Part shown: positions 6,545-15,205 of the stretch, piece by piece
Layout of the letters: every line of letters starts with the position of its first letter
Position numbering within the stretch: the first letter of the stretch is position 1
Origin: CAYZEZ01 sp964477295
GTDB taxonomy: Bacteria > Bacteroidota > Bacteroidia > Bacteroidales > SM23-62
Assembly (NCBI GenBank): GCA_964477295.1
Contig: CAYZEZ010000041.1
Span: 1 to 21,440, forward strand
Length of the DNA stretch: 21,440 nucleotides
Reading direction: 5' to 3'
Position numbers and translations under genes: made by a program
Notes under the pieces: generated by a model
The model's database searches: none
Told to the model about the DNA's origin: nothing
What the model saw: only the letters and a program-made list of their open reading frames with translations

Positions 6545-7639
6545 ATGAAAAATTTAATTTCCGCTCTGCTTTTTCTGGCATTCCTTTTCTCCTGTTCCCA
6601 GCCTGCTCATTATACTGTCAGTGGTACACTTGACGAATTTCCTGAGGGAATAATATATCTCCAGAAACGGGCTGAAGGTGAATTTGTTAAAATTGATTCA
6701 GCCGAAGTCAAAGACGGATTGTTCACTATATCCGGGACGGTTGAAATCCCGGAGATGTACTATTTGACTATAGAAGGAAAAAGAGGATCGGCAGCAATAT
6801 GGATTGAAAACAGTGAGATAACCTTCACTGCGCATGCAGATTCACTGTACAAGGCTGAAATAACGGGCTCAGCTATCCAGGATGAATACACTGCTTTTCA
6901 GGATAAGATAAGAGATATATATGATCAGACCCGCGAACCTTACCAGAAGTACAGGGAAGCTAAACAGAATAATGATGAAAAAACCATGAAGCAGCTGGAG
7001 AAGATGATGGACTCGATTTATGATTCAGCTGAACAGTTCCAGAAAGACTGGATCCGGGATAATCCTTCATCATACATAGCACCTTCTGCTATCCAGAGAA
7101 TTTCATATGGGATGGAAGCAGAGGAGATTGAGGAATACCTGGCCCTGCTTGATCCCTCACTGGCTAATACAGCCGCAGTTGCTGATCTCAAAGAGCGGGT
7201 TGAAATACTCAAAAAGGTAGCTGTTGGAAAACCTGCCCTTGACTTTACCCAGAATGATCAGGAAGGTAATCCTGTTACTCTTTCTTCCCTTTACGGAAGT
7301 TATCTGCTGGTAGATTTCTGGGCCTCATGGTGCGGACCCTGCCGCCAGGAAAATCCCAATGTTGTGGCCTGTTATAAGGAATTTCACGATAAGGGCTTTG
7401 ATATTATAGGGGTTTCCCTGGACCAGGATAAGGAATCATGGTTAAAAGCTATTGAAGACGACAAGCTTACCTGGACACATGTCTCGGATCTCAAAGGATG
7501 GGGTAACGTAGTGTCCGATATGTATGGTATCAATTCTATCCCAAGCAACATGATACTGGATAGGGAGGGTATTATCATTGAGAAGAACCTGAGGGGAGAT
7601 GACCTGAGAAATAAACTGGCTGAGCTGATGCCGGAATAA
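6545..7639 (+). CDS. TlpA/ResA-like thiol-disulfide lipoprotein with DUF4369-like domain
   Basis: The 364-residue product begins with a lipoprotein signal (MKNLISALLFLAFLFSC; lipobox LFSC, Cys17). Residues about 22-115 form a beta-rich DUF4369-like domain (YTVSGTLDEFPEG...). Residues about 120-225 are helical and charged. Residues about 228-364 are an AhpC/TSA-TlpA thioredoxin domain with WASWCGPCRQENP (Cys263/Cys266) and a cis-Pro segment GINSIPSNMILDREG. Such Bacteroidota proteins are membrane-anchored periplasmic thiol:disulfide oxidoreductases, often linked to cytochrome maturation or oxidative stress. The ATG at 6545 was chosen because it places the lipoprotein signal at the N-terminus; an in-frame ATG 63 nt upstream adds a 21-residue extension that would bury it. 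The canonical CXXC contrasts with the CX6C protein two genes upstream. Confidence 0.9.
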   Translation: MKNLISALLFLAFLFSCSQPAHYTVSGTLDEFPEGIIYLQKRAEGEFVKIDSAEVKDGLFTISGTVEIPEMYYLTIEGKRGSAAIWIENSEITFTAHADSLYKAEITGSAIQDEYTAFQDKIRDIYDQTREPYQKYREAKQNNDEKTMKQLEKMMDSIYDSAEQFQKDWIRDNPSSYIAPSAIQRISYGMEAEEIEEYLALLDPSLANTAAVADLKERVEILKKVAVGKPALDFTQNDQEGNPVTLSSLYGSYLLVDFWASWCGPCRQENPNVVACYKEFHDKGFDIIGVSLDQDKESWLKAIEDDKLTWTHVSDLKGWGNVVSDMYGINSIPSNMILDREGIIIEKNLRGDDLRNKLAELMPE

Positions 7640-7642
7640 ATT

Positions 7643-7705
7643 GTCATTCCGTCCCGAGTACTCGGGACCAGAATCTACTAGATCCCGAAACAAGTTCGGG
7701 ATGAC
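7643..7705. repeat. Double-hairpin REP-like intergenic repeat
   Basis: The element is bounded by GTCAT (7643-7647) and ATGAC (7701-7705). Inside are a perfect 18-nt palindrome GTCCCGAGTACTCGGGAC (7651-7668) and a second hairpin ATCCCGAA-ACAAG-TTCGGGAT (7682-7702). From memory, very similar GTCATCCCGAACTTG... units recur between genes in many Bacteroidota genomes; this is unverified here. It may also act as a terminator for the gene ending at 7639. A weaker GTCA...ATGAC segment follows at 7711-7760 and may be a decayed second copy. Confidence 0.65.
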
Positions 7706-7878
7706 TAGATGTCAATTATATTATGAATCTCAGTTTCTGAGTTCTGTGCTTCAGGATGACTATTCTATTCGGAACCGGCCTTTTATTACAGTTCAATACA
7801 CCAATACTGCATTTCACTTACTTTTCTTTTTTTTTCTGAGAGATTCTGGGGATTATTGTACCATAAATAATCCAGGCC

Positions 7879-9690
7879 ATGAAAAAATCATTCTTAGTTA
7901 TTCTGACCGCAATTTTAACTTACTCCATGTCTTCTTCTGAAAGTTATGGTAGTAATGAAATCTGTTATTCGGATAACCTGACCACCTATAACATAAAATA
8001 TGACGGTGACATACGTGTTGCAGATGACGACCGGTCGATCGTGAGCATTTCACCAGGGGGTTATCTTGAATTCAGCGCCAAAACATTTGGGAATCAAAGA
8101 AGAATTGAGATAAAAAGCGGCTCAAAGGGGAACCTCACCTATAAATATTTTGAAGGAACCAGGGAAATCCCTTTTGAACCCGAGGGTAAAAAATGGCTCG
8201 AAGAAGTACTTATCCATGTGATACGGGCTTCCGGCATTGATGTTGAAGACAGGGCCATCCGGATATACAGAAAATCGGGATTGAATGGATTCTTTGATGA
8301 AATAATGCAGATCAACTCAAATAGTATTAAGGGACTGTATTTCAATGCACTTCTTTCAAATCAGGAATTGCCGGAAGATGAGCTGGCAGCGGTAGCACAG
8401 AAGATTGGGACCTCCATCTCTTCAAATTCAGAAAGGGGAAGCTTATTCAGGGAGTTCAGCGAACTGTTTACCAGCGATAATGAGGTGTCAATCGCCTACC
8501 TGAATGCTGTGGCTAAAATGTCATCCAATTCAGAAAGTGGATCTGTCCTGAGAAATGCTCACGGGCATTTGGATTTCAATGATCCGCTTGTTGTGACTGC
8601 ATATTTTAATACAGTTGATAAAATGAGCAGCAGCTCGGAGAAGGGACAAACTCTTCGCCATCTGATTGATCACCAGGATCTCACTGCACAGGCAAACATA
8701 GGCTTATTCAGCAGTGTTAAAAAGATTTCCAGTAACTCTGAAAAGGGATCAGTCCTGGTTTCAATGAATTTTGACAGTCTGTCAGACAATGAAATGGATA
8801 TCTTCTTCAATGCTGTAAATAGTATCAGCAGTGATTCAGAAAGGTCAAGGGTCTTACGCGATTTGATATCACGGACAACGCTCAATGACAGAAGCATGAA
8901 TGGCTTGCTCCATTCGGTTAGGATGATGTCTTCCAATTCTGAGAAAGGGAATGTTTTGCGTAGTATTCAATCCTTAAATATTAGTAATAATGAACTGTCC
9001 CTGACCTATTTCGATGCAGTGAACTCAATAAGCAGCAATACTGAGAAAAGCAGGGTTCTGGTCAACCTGCTCAAAAACCATGACTTAAATGACAAAACAA
9101 TGGTGTTGTTATTAAACAGTACAAGAAAGATTTCGTCAAGTTCTGAGAAACGGAGTGTCCTGACTTCCATCCCGGAAATTAATTTTAACAACGCGGAAAT
9201 TATCCTTGCCTTTTTTGATGCAGTCAACAGCATATCAAGTGATTCGGAAACCGGGTCGGTTTTGGTATATTCACTTAAAAATTATGATCTGACCTCCAAG
9301 GCCAGGATCTTTTTGTATGAGAGTGTCAGGAGGGTTAGCTCAAGCTCGGAAAAAGGCCGGGTACTCAGGCAGGCAATTTCCCAGCTTTCAATGAAAAAGG
9401 AAGAACTGGGTCCATTCTTTGAGGCCGTGAACAGTATATCAAGCAATACTGAAAAAAGCAGGGTGCTTATGGAACTGATTGAAATAGATTCCCTTCCGGG
9501 TGAGGCCATTTTATACATTCTTGATTCAACCGGAGGGATTAATTCTAATACAGAGAAAGGCCGCATCCTGAGAAGCGTGATTGAACAGATACCTGAAGAT
9601 AATGATGAGCTGAAGAACAGGTTCATCGAAACGGCAAAAACAATAAGTTCGGATTCGGAATACCGCAGGGTAATGGACCTGTTTTATTAA
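7879..9690 (+). CDS. Secreted protein with about 13 tandem 34-residue SSxSEKxxVL repeats
   Basis: I recognise no named family. The 603-residue product has a signal peptide (about 1-25) and no later membrane segment. Residues about 26-110 form a beta-rich N-terminal domain (KYDGDIRVADDDRSI, then SISPGGYLEFSAKTFG). After a linker helix (PEGKKWLEEVLIHVIRAS), tandem units run from about residue 143 to the C-terminus, most exactly 34 residues long. Each opens with a Ser-rich turn and helix cap (SSNSEKGSVL, SSDSERSRVL, SSNTEKSRVL), followed by a second amphipathic helix ending in VNSI or VRKI-like sequence. This predicts an alpha-solenoid. Units alternate between two types, so the repeating unit is a pair of about 68 residues. 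I recall Bacteroidota proteins with a related SDYEK..VL repeat, but cannot check. It lies 70 nt upstream of a kinase gene and may be a periplasmic or surface sensor or binding scaffold. Confidence 0.85.
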   Translation: MKKSFLVILTAILTYSMSSSESYGSNEICYSDNLTTYNIKYDGDIRVADDDRSIVSISPGGYLEFSAKTFGNQRRIEIKSGSKGNLTYKYFEGTREIPFEPEGKKWLEEVLIHVIRASGIDVEDRAIRIYRKSGLNGFFDEIMQINSNSIKGLYFNALLSNQELPEDELAAVAQKIGTSISSNSERGSLFREFSELFTSDNEVSIAYLNAVAKMSSNSESGSVLRNAHGHLDFNDPLVVTAYFNTVDKMSSSSEKGQTLRHLIDHQDLTAQANIGLFSSVKKISSNSEKGSVLVSMNFDSLSDNEMDIFFNAVNSISSDSERSRVLRDLISRTTLNDRSMNGLLHSVRMMSSNSEKGNVLRSIQSLNISNNELSLTYFDAVNSISSNTEKSRVLVNLLKNHDLNDKTMVLLLNSTRKISSSSEKRSVLTSIPEINFNNAEIILAFFDAVNSISSDSETGSVLVYSLKNYDLTSKARIFLYESVRRVSSSSEKGRVLRQAISQLSMKKEELGPFFEAVNSISSNTEKSRVLMELIEIDSLPGEAILYILDSTGGINSNTEKGRILRSVIEQIPEDNDELKNRFIETAKTISSDSEYRRVMDLFY

Positions 9691-9760
9691 TACATTTCAA
9701 CACCGTCAAATCTTTTATTGTAATTTTATTCCACCAATCTGATTGCTGAACCATTATGTC

Positions 9761-10855
9761 ATGAAGATCTCCTGGAATATGTTGCTGCGGATACTGGTCA
9801 TTTCAAGCTTACTTGCCATACTGTTTTGGGTGTACCTAACTTTTACCGAGCTGGGATTTATCCCTTCTCCGGTCGAATATTATTTTCAATTCTTGTATAT
9901 TATTGCGATTTTTTTTGTTTCAGGGATTTTTTTACTGTATGCAGGGAACAGGATAGAATCCATTTTCCCGTGGCACCGGAGCACCAACCTTCGTTTTGGC
10001 ATCGGATCATTGGCAAACTCAATTATTGGCCTGGTATTATTTACTGCGTTCGGATTGCTATATAAAACGTTGTTCTATCCTGACTACACTTTGGCTGAGT
10101 TTATGGACGCCTATCGCGATCCCCTGCTTAAGTTGTTCATCCTGTTATTTGTATCAGTCATTGCTTTTACGGTGATTGATTTTGCCGTTCATACCTATAA
10201 AAAATACACTACAGGACAGATTGAGACTGCAAGGATCATGAGGGAGCAGTTAAACCTTCAGTTTGAAGCGCTGAAGAAACAGATGAGCCCTCATTTCCTT
10301 TTTAATTCATTAAATACCATTTCCTCACTTATCTACCGAAGCAACGACCTGGCCGAAGCATTTATCAGGAAACTGGCCCTGACCTATCAATCGGTCCTGA
10401 AATATCACGACAAACAATTGATACCCCTGGTTGCAGAACTTGAACTGGTTAAATCCTACGGTTATCTGATGTCGGTCAGGTACGAAAAGGCGATGGAGAT
10501 AGAAACGGACGTGGATAAAAGCCTGAATGGAAAGCTGGTTCCTCCGTTGAGTATTCAGATGCTGGTTGAAAATGCAATCAAGCATAATCAACTGAGTTAT
10601 GAAAATCCTTTGAAGATAAAGATCTATTGTGAAGATGATTACCTTTTCGTAAGGAACAATTTTATCGGACTACCCAGATACATTACCATTCATAATAACC
10701 TGGTTGAAAATCCTCTTCCGGCAGGTTCGCACCAGATTGGACTGGAAAACATCAAACGGCGCTATTATTATCTGACACGAAAAAAAATAGTGATCGAAAA
10801 GAACTCGTTTTTTAAAGTGGGCATACCATTATTGAAACCTATTGATGAGGGATAA
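9761..10855 (+). CDS. LytS/YehU-type sensor histidine kinase
   Basis: The 364-residue product has four predicted transmembrane helices (about 8-27, 41-62, 80-102, 122-143), a short coiled linker, then a His_kinase (PF06580) domain. The phosphoacceptor region is MSPHFLFNSLN with His178, the N-box is VENAIKHN with Asn271, and a G-box GSHQIGLENIKRRY follows near residue 325. All catalytic signatures are present. It should autophosphorylate and pass phosphate to the LytTR regulator encoded two genes downstream. The ATG at 9761 was preferred over an in-frame TTG at 9743. The gene overlaps the next one by 11 nt, so the two are translationally coupled. The membrane part has no recognisable ligand domain, so the signal is unknown; the secreted repeat protein upstream is a candidate partner by position only. 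Confidence 0.93.
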   Translation: MKISWNMLLRILVISSLLAILFWVYLTFTELGFIPSPVEYYFQFLYIIAIFFVSGIFLLYAGNRIESIFPWHRSTNLRFGIGSLANSIIGLVLFTAFGLLYKTLFYPDYTLAEFMDAYRDPLLKLFILLFVSVIAFTVIDFAVHTYKKYTTGQIETARIMREQLNLQFEALKKQMSPHFLFNSLNTISSLIYRSNDLAEAFIRKLALTYQSVLKYHDKQLIPLVAELELVKSYGYLMSVRYEKAMEIETDVDKSLNGKLVPPLSIQMLVENAIKHNQLSYENPLKIKIYCEDDYLFVRNNFIGLPRYITIHNNLVENPLPAGSHQIGLENIKRRYYYLTRKKIVIEKNSFFKVGIPLLKPIDEG

Positions 10856-11891
10856 AGTTTTTATAAGAAACAGGATCTACAGGATTGTATTTCCTTTGCT
10901 ATCCGGTTCGGTAATCTATCTGCTGGTCCTGATGGTATTTGATAGCCTGGATCAGCTTCAGGAAAACTTTTTCAGCCAGGAAGCCCTGTTTACCATTGTT
11001 TTATCCTATTGTATATCTGAATCTTATGTGATAATGCTCAGGGTACTTGACAAATATATGCCTTTTGAAAACGGATACAGGTTACGCCAGGGAATTCAAC
11101 TTGTGGGTACACTGCTTCTAACTACCCTCATGGTTACTATCCTGATGACAGGTTATTTCAAACTAATCATAGGTTACAGCGGGTTTCTTTCTGAATGGAT
11201 TGCATTCAGCCTGATCTTTTTTCTGTTTTATTCTATGATCAATGTGTATTACCTGAGTCATTATAACCTTTTCAGGCATCAGAGCATAATACTGGAAAGG
11301 GAACAACAATTGAAAGTAAATCTCGATCTTGAGATGGAGACATTTAAAAATGATATTCATCCTCCCCTGTTATTCGGTTGCCTGGAAACGTTAATTGGCC
11401 TGGTCAGGGGAGATAAAAAAAAAGCAGACGATTACATCATGATCTTATCGCGCCAGTACAGGAATATCCTTGACAACAAGAAATCCGAATTAATCGAAAT
11501 GAGTAAAGAGCTGGAATCACTCAGTGATGTTGTTTACCTGCTTAACTTCAGGTATCAGAATAGCCTGGTCCTGAAAAATAACCTGTCTGAAACACAACCT
11601 GGGAGTTACCTGGTCCCGGGTACCCTGGTGTTTCTTGCTGAAGAGATAATTTTTAATTCCATTATCAGCGAATACCAGCCACTGGAGCTGGTTGTTGATA
11701 ATGCCGGGTCGGATGCCTTAATCATGTCATATAAAATAAATGAGATACTGGATGGTGAAAGATTCAATTCCGGTAAGATGAGTAGGATGAACAATACATA
11801 TAACTATTTCAGTGGAAGGGATATCGCCACTGAAGAAAAGGATGGCAACAGAAAGTATACTATTCCCATCCTGTCACTTTCAGATGAATAA
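10845..11891 (+). CDS. Degenerate LytS-type histidine kinase homologue (predicted pseudokinase)
   Basis: The 348-residue product has the same layout as its neighbour: four membrane helices in residues 1-135, a coiled linker, and a His_kinase-like region that aligns to the upstream kinase without gaps for over 80 residues. The catalytic residues are gone. SPHFLFN is replaced by HPPLLFG, putting Pro174 at the phosphoacceptor position, with a His two residues earlier (His172). The N-box VENAIKHN is AEEIIFNS, so Asn becomes Glu267. The G-box glycines are absent (SGKMSRMNN). The reading frame is intact and the helical core conserved, so it looks like a retained protein and not a decaying gene. I infer a regulatory or dimer partner of the kinase. 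The ATG at 10845 overlaps the kinase stop; a TTG directly before it is less likely. Confidence 0.85.
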   Translation: MRDKVFIRNRIYRIVFPLLSGSVIYLLVLMVFDSLDQLQENFFSQEALFTIVLSYCISESYVIMLRVLDKYMPFENGYRLRQGIQLVGTLLLTTLMVTILMTGYFKLIIGYSGFLSEWIAFSLIFFLFYSMINVYYLSHYNLFRHQSIILEREQQLKVNLDLEMETFKNDIHPPLLFGCLETLIGLVRGDKKKADDYIMILSRQYRNILDNKKSELIEMSKELESLSDVVYLLNFRYQNSLVLKNNLSETQPGSYLVPGTLVFLAEEIIFNSIISEYQPLELVVDNAGSDALIMSYKINEILDGERFNSGKMSRMNNTYNYFSGRDIATEEKDGNRKYTIPILSLSDE

Positions 11892-11902
11892 AGCCAGGAA
11901 AT

Positions 11903-12676
11903 ATGAAAATTGTTATCATTGAAGATGAAGCCCCAGCTTTACAGAAGCTTGAAGCACTGCTGAAACGATACGATCCTGAGATAGAAATCGTCGGTAAGAT
12001 TGACTCGGTGAAATCGTCGGTGGATTGGTTTCAACAGGCGACTATCCAGCCGGATCTAATATTTATGGATATCCGCCTGACGGACGGGTTGAGTTTTGAT
12101 ATTTTTAGCAAAGTGACCATCAATACCCCTGTAATCTTCACTACTGCCTATAATGAATATGCCATTGAAGCTTTTAAGGTAAATTCAATTGCCTATCTGC
12201 TCAAACCTTTCTCTTATGATGACCTCTATAAGAGTATGCAGAAACTTATCACGATGAGAGAAAACCTTGCCCTGCCTGAACAAAGGATCAGGATGGAAGA
12301 ATTAAATGAATTGCTGGTGAACCTGCAGAAGAATTATAAGTCGCGATTTATGGTAAAGATCGGTGAGCATATCCGGTCAGTAAAGTCAGAGGATATTATC
12401 CTTTTCTTTGCCGATGGCCGGGTTGTGTATATATTAACCACATCGGGCCGGCAATATATTATTGATCATAAAATGGAAGAATTACAGGAGGTGCTCGATC
12501 CGGAGATTTTTTTCAGGCTTAATCGCACCTATATAGTCTGCATTAATGCAATCAGTGACGTAATTGTTTATTCCAACAGCCGTCTTAAGGTAGTATTAAA
12601 CAAAGATTTTGAAAGCGATCTGATTGTAAGCCGCGAAAAGGTAGGGGAGTTTAAGAAATGGTTCGGGATGAGTTAA
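11903..12676 (+). CDS. LytTR-family response regulator
   Basis: The 257-residue product has a receiver domain (1-120) with acidic pocket Glu7/Asp8, phosphoacceptor Asp56 in FMDIRLTDG, the FTTAYNEYAIEAF switch segment and the LLKPF lysine motif. A LytTR DNA-binding domain follows (about 150-255), with a typical FFRLNRTYIVCINAI segment. It is a cytoplasmic transcription factor activated by phosphorylation. It starts 11 nt after the pseudokinase gene, giving a kinase, pseudokinase, regulator operon. LytTR proteins usually bind paired direct repeats; I could not identify such sites here with confidence. Its TAA stop directly abuts the stop of the convergent SpoIIE gene, leaving no room for a terminator. 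Confidence 0.95.
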   Translation: MKIVIIEDEAPALQKLEALLKRYDPEIEIVGKIDSVKSSVDWFQQATIQPDLIFMDIRLTDGLSFDIFSKVTINTPVIFTTAYNEYAIEAFKVNSIAYLLKPFSYDDLYKSMQKLITMRENLALPEQRIRMEELNELLVNLQKNYKSRFMVKIGEHIRSVKSEDIILFFADGRVVYILTTSGRQYIIDHKMEELQEVLDPEIFFRLNRTYIVCINAISDVIVYSNSRLKVVLNKDFESDLIVSREKVGEFKKWFGMS

Positions 12677-15205
12677 TCAGATACGGACACCGATCACAAT
12701 AATATCATCGACCTGATCGGTCTCAGACATCCAGCTGTTCAGGGATTCAACGAGGGCCTTTTTCTGTGCTTCGGGAGGATCCTTATGGATCTCGGCAAGC
12801 AGCTTCTTGAAGTTCTTGATCATGAATTTTTTCTGATGCGGCCCGCCAAACTGGTCAGGGTAACCATCAGAAAAGGTGTAGATCATGTCGCCCTTCTGGA
12901 TATCAAGATTGTGGCGTGTAAAAGGCACATCTGCCCTGGCGTGTATTCCAATGGGCATCTTGTCGGATTTCAGTTCGATCATTTCGCTATCGCGGAAAAG
13001 GAACAAGGGGTTATTGGCTCCGGAGAATTCCAGGGTCATATTTTTTAGATCGAGTATAAACAGGGCTACATCCATACCATCCTGGCTTCCTCCTTCCTTA
13101 CCGGTCTGGTGCAGTGACTTAATCACCTGCCCGCGAAGTTCATTCAGGATGACATCGGTATGTATATCTTCGTGGCGGCTGATTATTTCGTTCAGGAACG
13201 AAATCCCGAGCATACTCATGAAGGCTCCCGGCACGCCATGTCCGGTACAGTCTGCAGCCATACAAACGACCTTGTCGTTCTTCTCGGAGAGCCAGTAATA
13301 ATCACCACTCACAATATCGCGGGGCATGTAAAGGATAAACCGTTCGGGGATCAGTTTGTCGATATAATCACCCGGTGGCAGCAGGGCTGACTGGATCCGG
13401 CTGGCATAATGGATACTGTCGGTGATCTCCTTTTTTTGCTCTGTGATAAGCGCATTTTTCTGGGAAAGCTCCATATTTGTCCTCTTACGCTGGTTGCTTT
13501 GACGGATCAGCAGAACCACCATGCCTGAAATAGCCAGCAGGACAAAAATGAAGAAGATGATTGCGATCTTTTGTTGCCTTAGCCGTGCTCCATCCAGCTG
13601 TGATTGTGTCGTTAACAGCTGGTTGTTTTTTTCCAGCACATCAGTCTCATATTTAACCTGCATATCAGCCATGGCATCACGCATAGCTTCATTGGAAATG
13701 GAATCTTTAACGGCAGTGTGGAGCTTGTAATAATCGAGTGCCCGCCGGTAGTTATGCAGACGGTCATACACCTGGGACATATTCAGATAAACGGTCTCAA
13801 TAATATCTAATACATTGATCTCCAGTGCATAATCAAGACTCTGGTTGAAATCATTCAATGCCCTGTCGTACAGCCTTTTATGGAGACTTATTTCCCCCAG
13901 GTTCAAATAGCACATGGCAAGTTCCCTGGCATCCTGTAATTCTTCACTGATCGCCAGGGACTGTTCAAAATAGTTTTCTGCAAGATCAAGCTTACCGGAA
14001 TGAAGGTAGTTGAGCCCAATGTTATTCAAGGTTTTTGCAATCTGCTGCTGGTTATTCAGTTCCTTTGTAATTTCAAAAGATTGCTGGAAATAATCAATCG
14101 CTTTACTATAATATTGTAAATATTTATCGGTGGGTTCCTCAATGATTGAATCGAGGATTTCCTGCCCGTAAACTGCACCAATCGTATCAAACGCCTGTTT
14201 TGAAAAGAGGATCCCCAGGTTGTTCAGTGTCAGGGCTATCTCATTCTGGTCTCCCCTGGACCTGGAAATTTCCAGTTTTTTCAAATAGTATTCTTCTGCT
14301 TTCACATAAAAATTCTGAGCCTCATAAATGATGGCCATTCCGTTATAAACATTGGAAACTCCCCTGGCATCATTATATTCTTCGAACACCGGCAGGGCAT
14401 TCAGATAACTTTCGAGAGCCTGGTTATATCTTGATAATGAGGTATAGCAATTCCCAATGAATGCATCCATCCATGCGGCATCTTTCCTCTTGCCGATCTG
14501 TATCCTGTATTTTTTTGCTTCCTGGTAATGCGTGATGGCTTCTTCAAAATTACCCTGGCCGAAATACAATCCGCCAATCTCTGAATAACATTGAGCAAGT
14601 ATTTCCTGGTCATTTGCCTCAGTTGCAACCTCAATAGAAGCATGGTATCTTTCAAATGCTTCTTCAAATTGTGCCCGCCTGGCCAGGTTTGATGCCTGGG
14701 CACGCAAGACCTGGGCTTCAATATTTAAATCATGGATATCACGCGCTATGGCAATCGATTGATTGAGATAATCATCTGACTGATCATAATCCCGCATCCA
14801 GAAGTACAACCTTCCAATGCGATAAAGGACATCTGCTTTACCTTTTATATAATCCTTCTCTTCGCAGAAAGCCAGGGCTTCTTTAAAAGTTTTCAAGGCG
14901 TCTTCATCCATATATCGACCCTGGTAAAGCGCCCCCTGGTTAACCATCGCCTCGTAGATTAATTCATCCTTTCCAATCTGCCTGGAAAGACGTAGGGCAT
15001 CTTCTGCATAATCAAAACTTTGATCAGGATCAACCCTGATAAGCTCCTGTGACAGGTCAATCAGCAAAGTCAATCGTTCCTCCCCTTCAGCTGATAAAAG
15101 CAGGGCAGAGAGGCTGTCAATCTTTAACTGGTCCTGGGCATAAATTCCGGTCCCGGATAATAGAAATAAAATGAATAATATGAAAGCAAGTCTGGCCTTT
15201 TTCAT
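12677..15205 (-). CDS. TPR sensor with membrane helix and SpoIIE/PP2C-type phosphatase domain
   Basis: The 842-residue product has a signal peptide (about 1-24, ending IYA-Q), about ten TPR-like helical repeats (about 30-510; for example ALESYLNALPVFEEYNDARG and TLNNIGLNYLHSGKLDLAEN), a single membrane helix (about 546-567), a short coiled segment and a SpoIIE-like PP2C domain (about 596-842). Phosphatase motifs are DIVSGDYYW, ADCTGHGVPGAFMSMLG (near 651), SDGYPDQFGG and VDDIIVIGVR, which together carry the metal-binding Asp residues expected of the family. I infer that the periplasmic TPR region senses a signal and the cytoplasmic domain dephosphorylates a Ser/Thr phosphoprotein such as an anti-sigma antagonist; no such target is in the window. 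It converges on the LytTR regulator with zero spacing. Confidence 0.92.
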   Translation of the reverse strand: MKKARLAFILFILFLLSGTGIYAQDQLKIDSLSALLLSAEGEERLTLLIDLSQELIRVDPDQSFDYAEDALRLSRQIGKDELIYEAMVNQGALYQGRYMDEDALKTFKEALAFCEEKDYIKGKADVLYRIGRLYFWMRDYDQSDDYLNQSIAIARDIHDLNIEAQVLRAQASNLARRAQFEEAFERYHASIEVATEANDQEILAQCYSEIGGLYFGQGNFEEAITHYQEAKKYRIQIGKRKDAAWMDAFIGNCYTSLSRYNQALESYLNALPVFEEYNDARGVSNVYNGMAIIYEAQNFYVKAEEYYLKKLEISRSRGDQNEIALTLNNLGILFSKQAFDTIGAVYGQEILDSIIEEPTDKYLQYYSKAIDYFQQSFEITKELNNQQQIAKTLNNIGLNYLHSGKLDLAENYFEQSLAISEELQDARELAMCYLNLGEISLHKRLYDRALNDFNQSLDYALEINVLDIIETVYLNMSQVYDRLHNYRRALDYYKLHTAVKDSISNEAMRDAMADMQVKYETDVLEKNNQLLTTQSQLDGARLRQQKIAIIFFIFVLLAISGMVVLLIRQSNQRKRTNMELSQKNALITEQKKEITDSIHYASRIQSALLPPGDYIDKLIPERFILYMPRDIVSGDYYWLSEKNDKVVCMAADCTGHGVPGAFMSMLGISFLNEIISRHEDIHTDVILNELRGQVIKSLHQTGKEGGSQDGMDVALFILDLKNMTLEFSGANNPLFLFRDSEMIELKSDKMPIGIHARADVPFTRHNLDIQKGDMIYTFSDGYPDQFGGPHQKKFMIKNFKKLLAEIHKDPPEAQKKALVESLNSWMSETDQVDDIIVIGVRI

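Noticed and set aside
7641..7940. 99-residue plus-strand open frame over the intergenic repeat
   Set aside because: It consists of repeat and low-complexity sequence, overlaps the signal peptide of the repeat protein in another frame, and has no protein-like pattern.
8416..9690. Regular period of about 102 nt that could suggest a CRISPR-like or satellite array
   Set aside because: The period is 34 codons, nucleotide identity between units is modest and the reading frame is continuous, so it is a protein repeat.
9743..9760. TTG start for the histidine kinase
   Set aside because: An ATG at 9761 gives a normal N-terminus directly before membrane helix 1; similar TTG choices at 10842 and 15643 were rejected in favour of ATG at 10845 and 15649.
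12885..13298. 137-residue plus-strand frame opposite the SpoIIE domain
   Set aside because: Antisense shadow of a conserved phosphatase domain; no plausible start signal or family.
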